Positions 6,768 through 13,216 of a stretch of 13,216 nt of DNA are shown here, one piece after another (the first letter of the stretch is position 1; each line of letters begins with the position of its first letter). The stretch covers positions 1-13,216 of the forward strand of contig CALFSV010000151.1 of assembly GCA_937916485.1 (NCBI GenBank), given 5' to 3'. The DNA is from an uncultured Paracoccaceae bacterium. Lineage in GTDB: Bacteria; Pseudomonadota; Alphaproteobacteria; Rhodobacterales; Rhodobacteraceae. The notes under the pieces are model-generated. The model was not told where the DNA came from. It ran no database searches and was given only the letters and a program-made list of their open reading frames with translations. The position numbers and the translations under genes are program-made.

Positions 6768-7505
6768 ATGAAGGAAACTGCAATTCCAAAGTATCAGGCC
6801 GTTCACGACGAAATTCTAACGCGTTTGATGGTGGGGCATTATTCGATAGGGACACGGCTCCCGACGGAAGACCTACTGTCCAAAGCCTTTGATGTGAGCC
6901 GCGTCACCGTGCGCAAGGCGCTCGAAATGCTGGTGCGCGCGGGTTATCTGACGGCTAAGCAAGGCAGCGGATATGCCGTTGCAACGCTCTCGCCGCCGTC
7001 CTCGACTTGCATGGCGTCTTTCACCGATCAGGTCTTGAACGAGGGCCGTTTGCCCGGCGCGAAATTGCTTGGGGTCGAGAATCCGACACGTACGATCTCC
7101 GCGCCTGTGAAGGAATTGTTCGATGAGCCTTTGGTGCTCGTGGAACGTTTGCGCACCGTTGATGGCGCGCCAAAGATGTATACGCAAACCTGGATTCCAA
7201 AGCGACTTGCCCCGAACATGAGCGCCGCGGATTTTCCTGAAACGGGGCAAGGGCAGTCGATCTTGCGCGTGTTGCGTCAGTCCTTCGGGATAGATTGGAC
7301 CACGGCCTGCGAGACGTTGGATTCCGTGGTCGCCAATCCTGAAATCGCAGCGCAACTCGATATTGCCCCAAACACCCCCATCCTTTCGCAGGCCTGCACT
7401 GCGTTTGATCCCAACGGCCAACCCGTCTTCTTCGATCAGGTCTACCGTCAGGGACCTATCAATTTTGATCTGTCGGGCGGCAACACCCAACAAACCAGCG
7501 CCTAA
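6768..7505 (+). CDS. GntR-family transcriptional regulator, HutC subfamily (UTRA domain)
   Basis: This 245-residue DNA-binding regulator has an N-terminal winged helix-turn-helix of GntR type (about 8-72; IGTRLPTEDLLSKAFDVSR, then VTVRKALEMLVRAGYL and the wing QGSGYAVA). A UTRA ligand-binding domain follows (about 95-235), with the typical late segment GQPVFFDQVYRQ. HutC-type members usually repress catabolic genes and release DNA on binding a sugar or sugar phosphate. GT-N4-AC elements of the kind this family binds occur in front of both the catabolic and transporter operons in this window. A strong Shine-Dalgarno run of G (6759-6764) precedes the ATG. The gene lies between two catabolic genes and 18 bases before the isomerase gene, so it may be transcribed with them and autoregulated. 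Its effector is unknown and could be a pathway ketose or ketose phosphate. Confidence 0.9.
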   Translation: MKETAIPKYQAVHDEILTRLMVGHYSIGTRLPTEDLLSKAFDVSRVTVRKALEMLVRAGYLTAKQGSGYAVATLSPPSSTCMASFTDQVLNEGRLPGAKLLGVENPTRTISAPVKELFDEPLVLVERLRTVDGAPKMYTQTWIPKRLAPNMSAADFPETGQGQSILRVLRQSFGIDWTTACETLDSVVANPEIAAQLDIAPNTPILSQACTAFDPNGQPVFFDQVYRQGPINFDLSGGNTQQTSA

Positions 7506-7523
7506 CATTCGGAGCCTCATCCC

Positions 7524-8942
7524 ATGCCCTTGACCATCGGTCTGATCAACGCGTCTTTGCCCAGCTATTTCCCTCAGCGCTATGGCGTGTTCGAATCCGC
7601 GCGCGCGATGTTGGACGATGTGGCGGGGCAGGGCGGTTATAAGATTGTCGAGGGCTCGCAAATCCCAATGGATGCGGTTCAAACGCGCGCGGTAATAGGC
7701 GAATTGAAAGCGGCGGGCGCTGATTTCATTCTGCTTTTGCATGGCGGTTTCTCTATGGGTGATGTCGTCCGCGAGATCGCACTTGACCCAACACCAATGG
7801 GGGTTTGGGCAACGCCTGAGCCAACGCTCATGGGCGATGTGCAGTTGAACAATTTTGTCTCGCTCAACATGTCCATGTCCATCGCGCGCGGTGTGCGCGA
7901 TATGAAGGTCAACCCAGTGCAATGGTATCTCGGCGCGCCTGAGGATACCGATCTGCGCGCGCGTTTGGAGCAAACTTTGCAAGCGCTCGCCGCGCGCAAA
8001 TCTTTGCAGGGCGCACGTATCGGCGTGATCGGCGGTCTTGCCCCAACGTTTTATAATATGGAAGTGTCCAGCGACACGCTGCTGCGCACGCTCGGGGTGT
8101 GGTTCGAGCATATCGATATCCACGCGATGACCGACAAGATGGGGCTACAAACGGACAAGAATGTGGCAGCCGAGGTTGCCGCGATGTCCAAAGCGGCAAA
8201 GGTGAATGGTGTGTCTGACGCGCAAATGGCGCTGACGGCGCAGGCGGTTCTGGCTTTGCGCGAAATCGCGCAAGAGGGCGGGTATGACGCGCTTGCCGTT
8301 TCCGACTGGCCCGCTTTGCAGGAAAATCCCGGCATGCATCCCGGCGCGGCGTTCAGTTGGCTTGAGGAAAACGACGCCTTGCCTGTCGCTTCCGAGGGGG
8401 ATGTTTTGGGCGCTGTGACGCAACTCGCGGTAAAGGCATTGACGGGTAAGCTCGGCACGTTGCTTGATATGACCTCGCCTGACCTCGCGCGCGATCAAAT
8501 CTTGATGTGGCACGGTGGCGGTGGCCCGCTGCATATGGCGGGCGGTGACGTGGAATGGATCAATCACCCGATGATCGGGCGCGGCACCGAAGAAGGACCA
8601 GTTTTTGGCGCGATTGCCGACTATGAATTCGCCCATGGCCCTGTGACGGTGGTGCGCGTGGCGCGTCACGGAACGGCGCAGTTTGTTGTGCAAGGCTCAG
8701 TCACCGAAGGCCCTGCGATCGGTTTCACAGGCTGCCGTGGCTGGGTCGGTAATTTTTCAAGCGATACAGGCGCGTGCAGTGCCGCTGATATTGTCACTAC
8801 AGTAATGGAGCAGGGGCTCGAGCATCATTTCGTTCTTGTGCCCGGCCATCTGGGCGATGTTTTCAACGAATTTGCAGGATGGTGCGGTTTGCAAAACCTC
8901 GATGTTATTCCTGCGCATAACGGCTTGCCAAAGCAAAGTTAG
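7524..8942 (+). CDS. fucose/arabinose isomerase-like sugar isomerase
   Basis: This 472-residue protein resembles the L-fucose isomerase-like family, with an N-terminal Rossmann-like half (IGLINASLPSYFPQRYG; ADFILLLHGG) and a C-terminal isomerase half. Candidate metal or catalytic residues by family analogy are Glu291 in VASEGDVLGA, Asp315 in TLLDMTSPD, His330 in MWHGGGG, and His442 in LVPGHLGDVFNEF near the C terminus. It is shorter than classical FucI (about 590 residues) and nearer to the compact family members. Expected reaction: reversible aldose-ketose isomerisation of a free sugar, supplying the ketose used by the epimerase and kinase genes upstream. GGAG (7511-7514) precedes the ATG, 18 bases after the gntR stop. 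Its sugar is not identifiable, and a few family members act on unusual sugars, so the isomerase call is good at family level only. Confidence 0.75.
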   Translation: MPLTIGLINASLPSYFPQRYGVFESARAMLDDVAGQGGYKIVEGSQIPMDAVQTRAVIGELKAAGADFILLLHGGFSMGDVVREIALDPTPMGVWATPEPTLMGDVQLNNFVSLNMSMSIARGVRDMKVNPVQWYLGAPEDTDLRARLEQTLQALAARKSLQGARIGVIGGLAPTFYNMEVSSDTLLRTLGVWFEHIDIHAMTDKMGLQTDKNVAAEVAAMSKAAKVNGVSDAQMALTAQAVLALREIAQEGGYDALAVSDWPALQENPGMHPGAAFSWLEENDALPVASEGDVLGAVTQLAVKALTGKLGTLLDMTSPDLARDQILMWHGGGGPLHMAGGDVEWINHPMIGRGTEEGPVFGAIADYEFAHGPVTVVRVARHGTAQFVVQGSVTEGPAIGFTGCRGWVGNFSSDTGACSAADIVTTVMEQGLEHHFVLVPGHLGDVFNEFAGWCGLQNLDVIPAHNGLPKQS

Positions 8943-8958
8943 GTCTGAGTCTTAAGTG

Positions 8959-9014
8959 TTGACAGGTTGAAGGAATTGCTCTCATATTTGTATTAACAAA
9001 TTGAATGCTATGAT
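8959..9014 (+). promoter_or_regulatory. candidate promoter region of the transporter operon
   Basis: Two overlapping possibilities lie in the 95-base gap. TTGACA (8959-8964) is a perfect -35 box, 18 bases from CATATT (8983-8988, 4/6 for a -10). Alternatively, TGCTATGAT (9006-9014) is an extended -10 with 5/6 bases, whose -35 region would fall inside the operator at 8986-9001. In either case the operator overlaps the core promoter. I see no terminator between the isomerase stop (8942) and this point, so some read-through into the transporter genes is possible. Confidence 0.5.
8986..9001 (-). promoter_or_regulatory. operator copy 2, ATTTGTATTAACAAAT on the + strand
   Basis: Perfect 6-bp arms ATTTGT and ACAAAT flank ATTA, giving a GT-N4-AC core. 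Read on the minus strand, it matches the element at 1874-1889 at 15 of 16 positions. Read on the plus strand, it matches the copy at 1888-1903 at 13 of 16. It lies 37 bases before the TTG start of the ATPase gene and overlaps the candidate core promoter. It is probably bound by the product of the GntR/HutC gene at 6768. Confidence 0.7.
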
Positions 9015-9037
9015 TTTGACATTAGGGGGAGGCCCAA

Positions 9038-10087
9038 TTGACAAAAGTCCAGCTCAAAGGTGTTCGCAAAGACTTCGGCGCGTTCACAGCGATTTCGCAA
9101 ATTGATCTCGAAATCAACTCTGGTGAGCTGGTTGCTTTGCTAGGTCCATCGGGTTGCGGCAAGACCACGACCTTGCGGATGATCGCGGGGTTGGAGGTGC
9201 CGACTCTCGGGCAAATCCTATTTGACGGCGATGATGTCTCCGAAGTGCCTGTGCAGGACCGCAATGTGGGCATGGTGTTTCAACGCTATGCGCTATTCCC
9301 GCATATGACGGTCGAGAAGAACGTAATGTTCGGCCTCAAGGTGCGCGGCACACTAAGCGCGGAAATCAAAGAGCGGCTCGAAGAAATACTCGATGTTGTG
9401 CAGCTTCAGCAGTTTCGCCACCGCTTTCCTGCGCAGCTTTCGGGCGGTCAGATGCAGCGCGTCGCCATTGCCCGAACGCTGATTACCAATCCTTCGGTTT
9501 TAATGATGGATGAACCCCTCGCTAATCTCGATACCAAGCTGCGCGGCGAGATGCGGCGCTTTATTCGGGAATTGCAGCAACGCCTCGGCATCACGACGAT
9601 TTTCGTCACCCACGATCAGGTCGAAGCGATGGAGCTTGCTGACCGTGTTGCCGTCATTTTCGACGGCGAATTGGCGCAATACGATGCGCCAGATGCGCTT
9701 TATCAGCGGCCCAACAGCGTCGAAATCGCGGACTTTATGGGTGCCAACAACATTTTTGAGGCTGAGTTGCGCGACGGCGTCGCAAAAACCGCCTTTGGGG
9801 AGTTGCAACTTGATGCCGCAACGCCAGCACAGAACGGTGCTGGGCGCGTCTTACTGCGGGGCGAAGCGATTGATCTTCTTCTTGAGAACGGCGGGGGTGG
9901 GCAGAACACCATCCCTGGTAATGTGATTGCCCGCGAATTTTTCGGCGCGACTGTTAACTACACAGTAGCCTGCCAAGGCGAGACGATCATTGTGAACGAA
10001 CAGTCCCGACGTATGGTCGACGTTGGGCAAGAGGTTTGGCTGACCATTCAGCCAGATCGCATTTGGGTCATCCAAGATAGAACATAA
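9038..10087 (+). CDS. ABC transporter ATP-binding protein, PotA/FbpC-like with TOBE domain
   Basis: This 349-residue cytoplasmic ATPase powers the importer encoded downstream. All nucleotide-binding motifs are present: Walker A GPSGCGKTT (36-44), Q-loop Gln82 (VFQRYALFP), the ABC signature LSGGQMQ (134-140), Walker B VLMMDEP (154-160), the D-loop ANLD and the switch His192 (VTHDQ). The remaining C-terminal 110 or so residues fit a TOBE-type regulatory domain. Translation almost certainly begins at TTG (9038). AGGGGGAGG (9024-9032) lies at ideal distance, and residues immediately after it already match the family start (VQLKGVRKDFG). No ATG is available nearby. The gene is first in the transporter operon, with a 30-base gap to the binding-protein gene. 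Confidence 0.92.
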   Translation: MTKVQLKGVRKDFGAFTAISQIDLEINSGELVALLGPSGCGKTTTLRMIAGLEVPTLGQILFDGDDVSEVPVQDRNVGMVFQRYALFPHMTVEKNVMFGLKVRGTLSAEIKERLEEILDVVQLQQFRHRFPAQLSGGQMQRVAIARTLITNPSVLMMDEPLANLDTKLRGEMRRFIRELQQRLGITTIFVTHDQVEAMELADRVAVIFDGELAQYDAPDALYQRPNSVEIADFMGANNIFEAELRDGVAKTAFGELQLDAATPAQNGAGRVLLRGEAIDLLLENGGGGQNTIPGNVIAREFFGATVNYTVACQGETIIVNEQSRRMVDVGQEVWLTIQPDRIWVIQDRT

Positions 10088-10117
10088 GACCAATCTGAAC
10101 ACATGGGAGGAACTAAC

Positions 10118-11467
10118 ATGAAGAAATTAATGATAGGCCTATCGGTAACAGCCAGTTTGCTGTCTAGCGCAAGTATGGCCGAGGACGCAGATGCGGCTGC
10201 ATTCCGCGACGCATTCATTGGCGGCACGGCCACTTGGGAAGATGTGCAAGCGCGCGCCAAGGAAGAGGGCACTGTGAACCTCTATTATTGGGGCGGCAGC
10301 GATCAGATCAACATCTGGATGGATCAAGTTGCAACAGCGGGCCTTGCTGAAGAAGGCGTCAAGCTGAACCCCGTGCGTATTACAGGCACGAAAGACGCTG
10401 TTGATCTTGTTTTGACCGAGATGAGTTCTGGTAAGGGCATCGGTGAAGGCAGTGTTGATGCGATCTGGGTGAATGGCGAAAACTTTGCCACGCTTAAACG
10501 CCAGAATGCGCTTCTTGGTGCGTTCGCGGACAAAACTCCAAACAGTATGAACATCGAATGGAACGCAGATGATCCACGTTCGCTGCTGAACCTGCGTGAC
10601 TTTGGTGTCGAAACAGGAATGGCGGAAATGCCGTGGTCGGGCGAGCAATATGTCTGCGCCGCCAATACCGCGCGCGTGGACCGCGCTGATCTGCCGAGCA
10701 CTTTTGCGGGTCTTCAAGCCTACCTTGAAGCGAACCCCGGTAAATTCACTTACGTGAAACCGCCGCACTATATCGGCAATACTTTTGTTCAGGCGACAGT
10801 TTATGCGCATAACCCTGATGGCTCAGGCGCAGCTCCGTTCCAGAACTCGATCACCGAACTTGGCGCAGAAGAACTGGCGCGTTTGATCAAGCCGGGTATG
10901 GAATATCTCAAGGCACTTGAGCCGCATCTCCTTGGTGCGCAGGGTGGCAATGCGCGTTACCCCGAAGATCCTGCCGCGCTTGATGGCATGTTCCTCAACG
11001 GCGAGATTGATATGTCGTGCAAATTCGGTCTCTACGCAGTGGCGAAGGGTTTGGAGAACGGCACATATCCTGAGGGCGCAGAGGCATTTGTCTTCCCGGA
11101 AGGCAACATGATCAAGAACAAGAACTATCTTGTGATTCCAGCCAACGCACCAAACCCAGCGGCGACAATAGTGATGACCAACTACATGGCGTCAGTTGAA
11201 TCGCAGGTAAGCAAGCTGAAGTACACGGGCATGCCTCCTGGCATTGATCCTTGGAAGCTGAGCGATGCGGACGTGCAGGCGCTTACGGATGCCTCCCCCG
11301 GCTTGATCGGCGTGACCCAAGCGGATCTGGACGCGAATACGGCGCCCGATACCAACGCAACGCTTGTCGATGTGATCGAAGCAACCTGGCTTGAGTATAT
11401 CGAGCGCGACAGCACCGAGAGCATCGAAGCGATTGTTGCGGCTGCGGTTGAGAACCTGAAGAAGTAA
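10118..11467 (+). CDS. periplasmic substrate-binding protein, YnjB-like
   Basis: This 449-residue precursor has a clear Sec signal: MKK, then a hydrophobic stretch, with probable cleavage after SMA at residue 21. There is no lipobox cysteine, so it should be a soluble periplasmic protein. The mature part fits extracellular solute-binding protein family 1. The early segments YYWGGSDQINIWMD and DAIWVNGENF resemble E. coli YnjB, a binding protein of unproven ligand often labelled a thiamine-type component. Two cysteines (in QYVCAANT and DMSCKFGL) could form a disulfide. The start at 10118 is preferred to the in-frame ATG at 10103, because GGGAGGA (10105-10111) is the ribosome site and the signal peptide begins at 10118. 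The genetic context suggests a sugar-like ligand, which would be a new assignment for this family. Confidence 0.86.
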   Translation: MKKLMIGLSVTASLLSSASMAEDADAAAFRDAFIGGTATWEDVQARAKEEGTVNLYYWGGSDQINIWMDQVATAGLAEEGVKLNPVRITGTKDAVDLVLTEMSSGKGIGEGSVDAIWVNGENFATLKRQNALLGAFADKTPNSMNIEWNADDPRSLLNLRDFGVETGMAEMPWSGEQYVCAANTARVDRADLPSTFAGLQAYLEANPGKFTYVKPPHYIGNTFVQATVYAHNPDGSGAAPFQNSITELGAEELARLIKPGMEYLKALEPHLLGAQGGNARYPEDPAALDGMFLNGEIDMSCKFGLYAVAKGLENGTYPEGAEAFVFPEGNMIKNKNYLVIPANAPNPAATIVMTNYMASVESQVSKLKYTGMPPGIDPWKLSDADVQALTDASPGLIGVTQADLDANTAPDTNATLVDVIEATWLEYIERDSTESIEAIVAAAVENLKK

Positions 11468-11488
11468 CGCGACCTTCGCACGAAAACT

Positions 11489-11517
11489 GCTGCGGCCCTG
11501 TAACGATGGGCCGTAGC
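11489..11517 (+). other. RNA hairpin between binding-protein and permease genes
   Basis: GCTGCGGCCC (11489-11498) pairs with GGGCCGTAGC (11508-11517) around a 9-base loop. All ten pairs form in RNA, one of them a G-U wobble. It starts 22 bases after the binding-protein stop and has no T run behind it. Such stems downstream of binding-protein genes commonly protect the 5' part of the message from 3' exonucleases or cause partial termination. That would yield more binding protein than permease. Formation is directly supported by complementarity; the role is inferred. Confidence 0.65.
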
Positions 11518-11544
11518 GATCCAACTTCTCCCTAAGGACTTGCT

Positions 11545-12453
11545 ATGCCCCGCCCTGTAACCAAGGAATTGGCCCGCCACCGCAAAGAACGCATGTGGAT
11601 GTGGGTACAACTGATGCCCGTTCTTGCGGTTCTGACGATCCTGTTTGGCGGCGCTCTGGTTTTGGCGGTGATGCAATCACTGGGTTTTGCGCCGTGGTTC
11701 GGGGTAAACACCTTTCCCGATTTTAGCTATTTCGGTGCGCTTTGGAGCGATTGGTCCTTCTGGCAATCGCTTTGGTTGACGCTTTATTACGCGATTGTCT
11801 CAACAGGCATCGCGCTGGTGATGGGCATCATACTTGCCCTTGCGATGGTGCGGATTTTCCCGGGAAAGTCGCTTTACAAATATCTCTACAAACTTCCACT
11901 GATGATCCCCTACACGGTTGGCATCGCGCTAGCGGTTATCATGTTGGGCAACGGTGGAATGCTTTCGCGTATCTTTGCTTTTGTCGGCTTGATCGGCGAT
12001 CCATCAGAGTTTCCGCAGATTTTGAAAACCCATTACGGATGGGGCATCATCGCGGTCTACGTTTGGAAACAAACACCCTTTGTGACCCTGACAATTTACG
12101 CCGTCCTCTTGGGCGTTGGGCGCGAAACCGAAGAGGCGGCCGCCATTCTCGGTGCCAACAAGCGCCAGATCTTTTTCCAGGTCACCCTGCCGCAGATCCT
12201 GCCAGGTATTGTGTCATCAACCCTGATCATTTTCGCCTTCAACATTGGCGCGTTCGAAGCACCGTTCATCCTTGGCGGTGGTTTCCCCGATACCTTGCCC
12301 GTGGTCGCGTGGCGATACTTCAACGATGCCGATTACACCCTCCAGCTTCAGGGCATGGCAACGGTTGTGTCTATCGCGCTGATCGCCAGTGGCATTCTTT
12401 ATACCTACCTTGCCTTCTATCGCCGTTATGAACGCAAAATCGGGAGAAACTAA
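11545..12453 (+). CDS. ABC transporter permease, first subunit
   Basis: This 302-residue inner-membrane protein of the binding-protein-dependent permease family has about six hydrophobic segments, near residues 22-45, 74-101, 116-135, 163-185, 221-243 and 268-292. The cytoplasmic EAA loop that docks on the ATPase is at about 196-220 (EEAAAILGANKRQ, then TLPQILPG), and the C terminus is basic (YRRYERK). TAAGGA (11533-11538) sets the start at 11545. The gene follows the binding-protein gene across a 77-base gap containing a hairpin, and is one base from the next permease gene. With the downstream subunit it should form the heterodimeric channel of the YnjB-like importer. Confidence 0.9.
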   Translation: MPRPVTKELARHRKERMWMWVQLMPVLAVLTILFGGALVLAVMQSLGFAPWFGVNTFPDFSYFGALWSDWSFWQSLWLTLYYAIVSTGIALVMGIILALAMVRIFPGKSLYKYLYKLPLMIPYTVGIALAVIMLGNGGMLSRIFAFVGLIGDPSEFPQILKTHYGWGIIAVYVWKQTPFVTLTIYAVLLGVGRETEEAAAILGANKRQIFFQVTLPQILPGIVSSTLIIFAFNIGAFEAPFILGGGFPDTLPVVAWRYFNDADYTLQLQGMATVVSIALIASGILYTYLAFYRRYERKIGRN

Positions 12454-12454
12454 G

Positions 12455-13216
12455 ATGGCCCGTGGCAAGTTCAAAACCGCGCTGAGCACGCGCCTTTCAA
12501 CGTTCCAAAAGATTTACCTGCTCCTGATCGCAGGGTTTATTCTTGGCCCATTCATTCCGCTGATCATCCAGAGTTTCGCATTCCGCTGGGCATGGCCTGA
12601 CATGCTGCCCAGCACATGGTGGCTGGAGCAACGCGAGAAAACCTTGCTGCCGCTGGCATGGGACTACGTCCTTTCGCCCTATAGCAAAGTGTGGGAGGCG
12701 ACGGTGAACACAGTGTTCATCGGAACGGTTGTGACCGCCATTTGCCTCGCGATTTGCCTACCTGCTGCACGGGTCTTGGCGCGCGAGAAATTCAAGGGCA
12801 AAGCTGCGTTTGAGTTCTTCCTCTCTATGCCGCTTATCGTGCCAGAGGCCGCGATTGGTATTGCGCTCTTGATGATATTCATCAAGCTGGGATTGGCGGG
12901 CAGTTACCTCGGCATCATCATCGTTCATCTGATCCCGACGATCCCCTATATGATCCGAATGCTCACGGCAGTGTATCAGGGCTTGGGCCGTGATTTTGAG
13001 GAGCAAGCGATGATCCTTGGCGCTTCGCGTTGGCAGGTGATGCGCCTTGTGACCTTGCCGATGCTTCTGCCCGGTGTGGTGGCTGGCGCGCTCTTTACCT
13101 TCCTCGTATCGACTAACATCTTCCTGCTGACCTTCTTCATGGGACAAGGCAAAATCATCACCCTACCAACGCTGCTGTTCTCGAAAATTTCGGGCGGTAC
13201 GCTGGATGCCTCTGCC
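12455..13216 (+). CDS. ABC transporter permease, second subunit (3' end outside window)
   Basis: An open frame runs from ATG 12455 to the window end without a stop, giving 254 residues. It begins one base after the first permease stop, with GGGAG (12442-12446) as ribosome site. A hydrophobic segment at 20-41 follows a basic N terminus. Further membrane segments lie near 85-105, 122-144, 150-170 and 205-228. The EAA loop (182-206; FEEQAMILGASRWQ, then TLPMLLPG) is intact and different from that of the partner. This is the usual arrangement of two non-identical permeases in one importer. Only the last membrane segment and tail appear to be missing from the window. Confidence 0.9.
   Translation, partial: MARGKFKTALSTRLSTFQKIYLLLIAGFILGPFIPLIIQSFAFRWAWPDMLPSTWWLEQREKTLLPLAWDYVLSPYSKVWEATVNTVFIGTVVTAICLAICLPAARVLAREKFKGKAAFEFFLSMPLIVPEAAIGIALLMIFIKLGLAGSYLGIIIVHLIPTIPYMIRMLTAVYQGLGRDFEEQAMILGASRWQVMRLVTLPMLLPGVVAGALFTFLVSTNIFLLTFFMGQGKIITLPTLLFSKISGGTLDASA

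Noticed and set aside
6873..8123. A 416-residue minus-strand open frame across gntR and the isomerase gene
   Set aside because: Its peptide is rich in His, Arg and Gln without recognisable domains. It lies opposite two well-supported genes whose motifs are intact, so it is a shadow of their codon use.
8952..8967. A further GT-N4-AC element overlapping the TTGACA box
   Set aside because: It matches the 8986 operator at only 9 of 16 positions and lacks the AT-rich arms, so chance is a sufficient explanation.
12758..13147. A minus-strand open frame opposite the second permease
   Set aside because: It is highly charged and His-, Gln- and Arg-rich with no motif, lying opposite a permease with an intact EAA loop.
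9038..13216. Annotation of the importer as a thiamine transporter
   Set aside because: The label comes from loose YnjB or ThiB similarity. No thiamine-responsive riboswitch or thi gene is present, and the operator links it to sugar genes.

Overview
The window reads as a chromosomal segment of a GC-rich alphaproteobacterium, most likely of the Rhodobacteraceae/Roseobacter type. That placement is inferred from gene content and protein style, since there is no rRNA or marker gene. Every gene lies on the + strand and the segment is densely packed. The longest gap between genes is about 95 bp, and I see no tRNA, rRNA, insertion sequence, CRISPR array or attachment site.

Layout. (1) Positions 2-1853: the tail of an unrecognised gene, overlapping an AMP-forming acyl-CoA synthetase. 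(2) Positions 1854-1925: a short promoter/operator region. (3) Positions 1926-6717: five overlapping, probably translationally coupled genes. They encode a D-tagatose/L-ribulose 3-epimerase-type enzyme, a DhaL-like and a DhaK-like kinase subunit, a LacD/YihT-type class I aldolase and an aldehyde dehydrogenase. (4) Positions 6768-8942: a HutC-type GntR repressor followed by a fucose/arabinose isomerase-like protein. (5) Positions 8943-9037: a second promoter/operator region. (6) Positions 9038-13216: an ABC importer consisting of a PotA-like ATPase, a YnjB-like periplasmic binding protein and two permeases, the second cut by the window end.

How the genes fit together (inference). The importer brings in a sugar-like substrate. 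The isomerase turns an aldose into a ketose, and the epimerase inverts C3 of the ketose. The DhaK/DhaL pair phosphorylates the ketose, and the aldolase splits the ketose phosphate into dihydroxyacetone phosphate and a short aldehyde. The aldehyde dehydrogenase oxidises that aldehyde to an acid. The acyl-CoA synthetase might activate the acid, but it lies upstream of the operator and may belong to a different transcript.

The most useful sequence-level discovery is a 16-bp near-palindrome, ATTTGTTAATACWAAT (core GT-N4-AC). It occurs in front of both the catabolic operon (1874-1889, with a second overlapping copy at 1888-1903) and the transporter operon (8986-9001). The copies at 1874 and 8986 match at 15 of 16 positions when one is reverse-complemented, and both overlap likely core promoters. 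This ties catabolism and transport into one regulon, with the local GntR/HutC protein as the obvious candidate regulator. The exact substrate cannot be read from the sequence.
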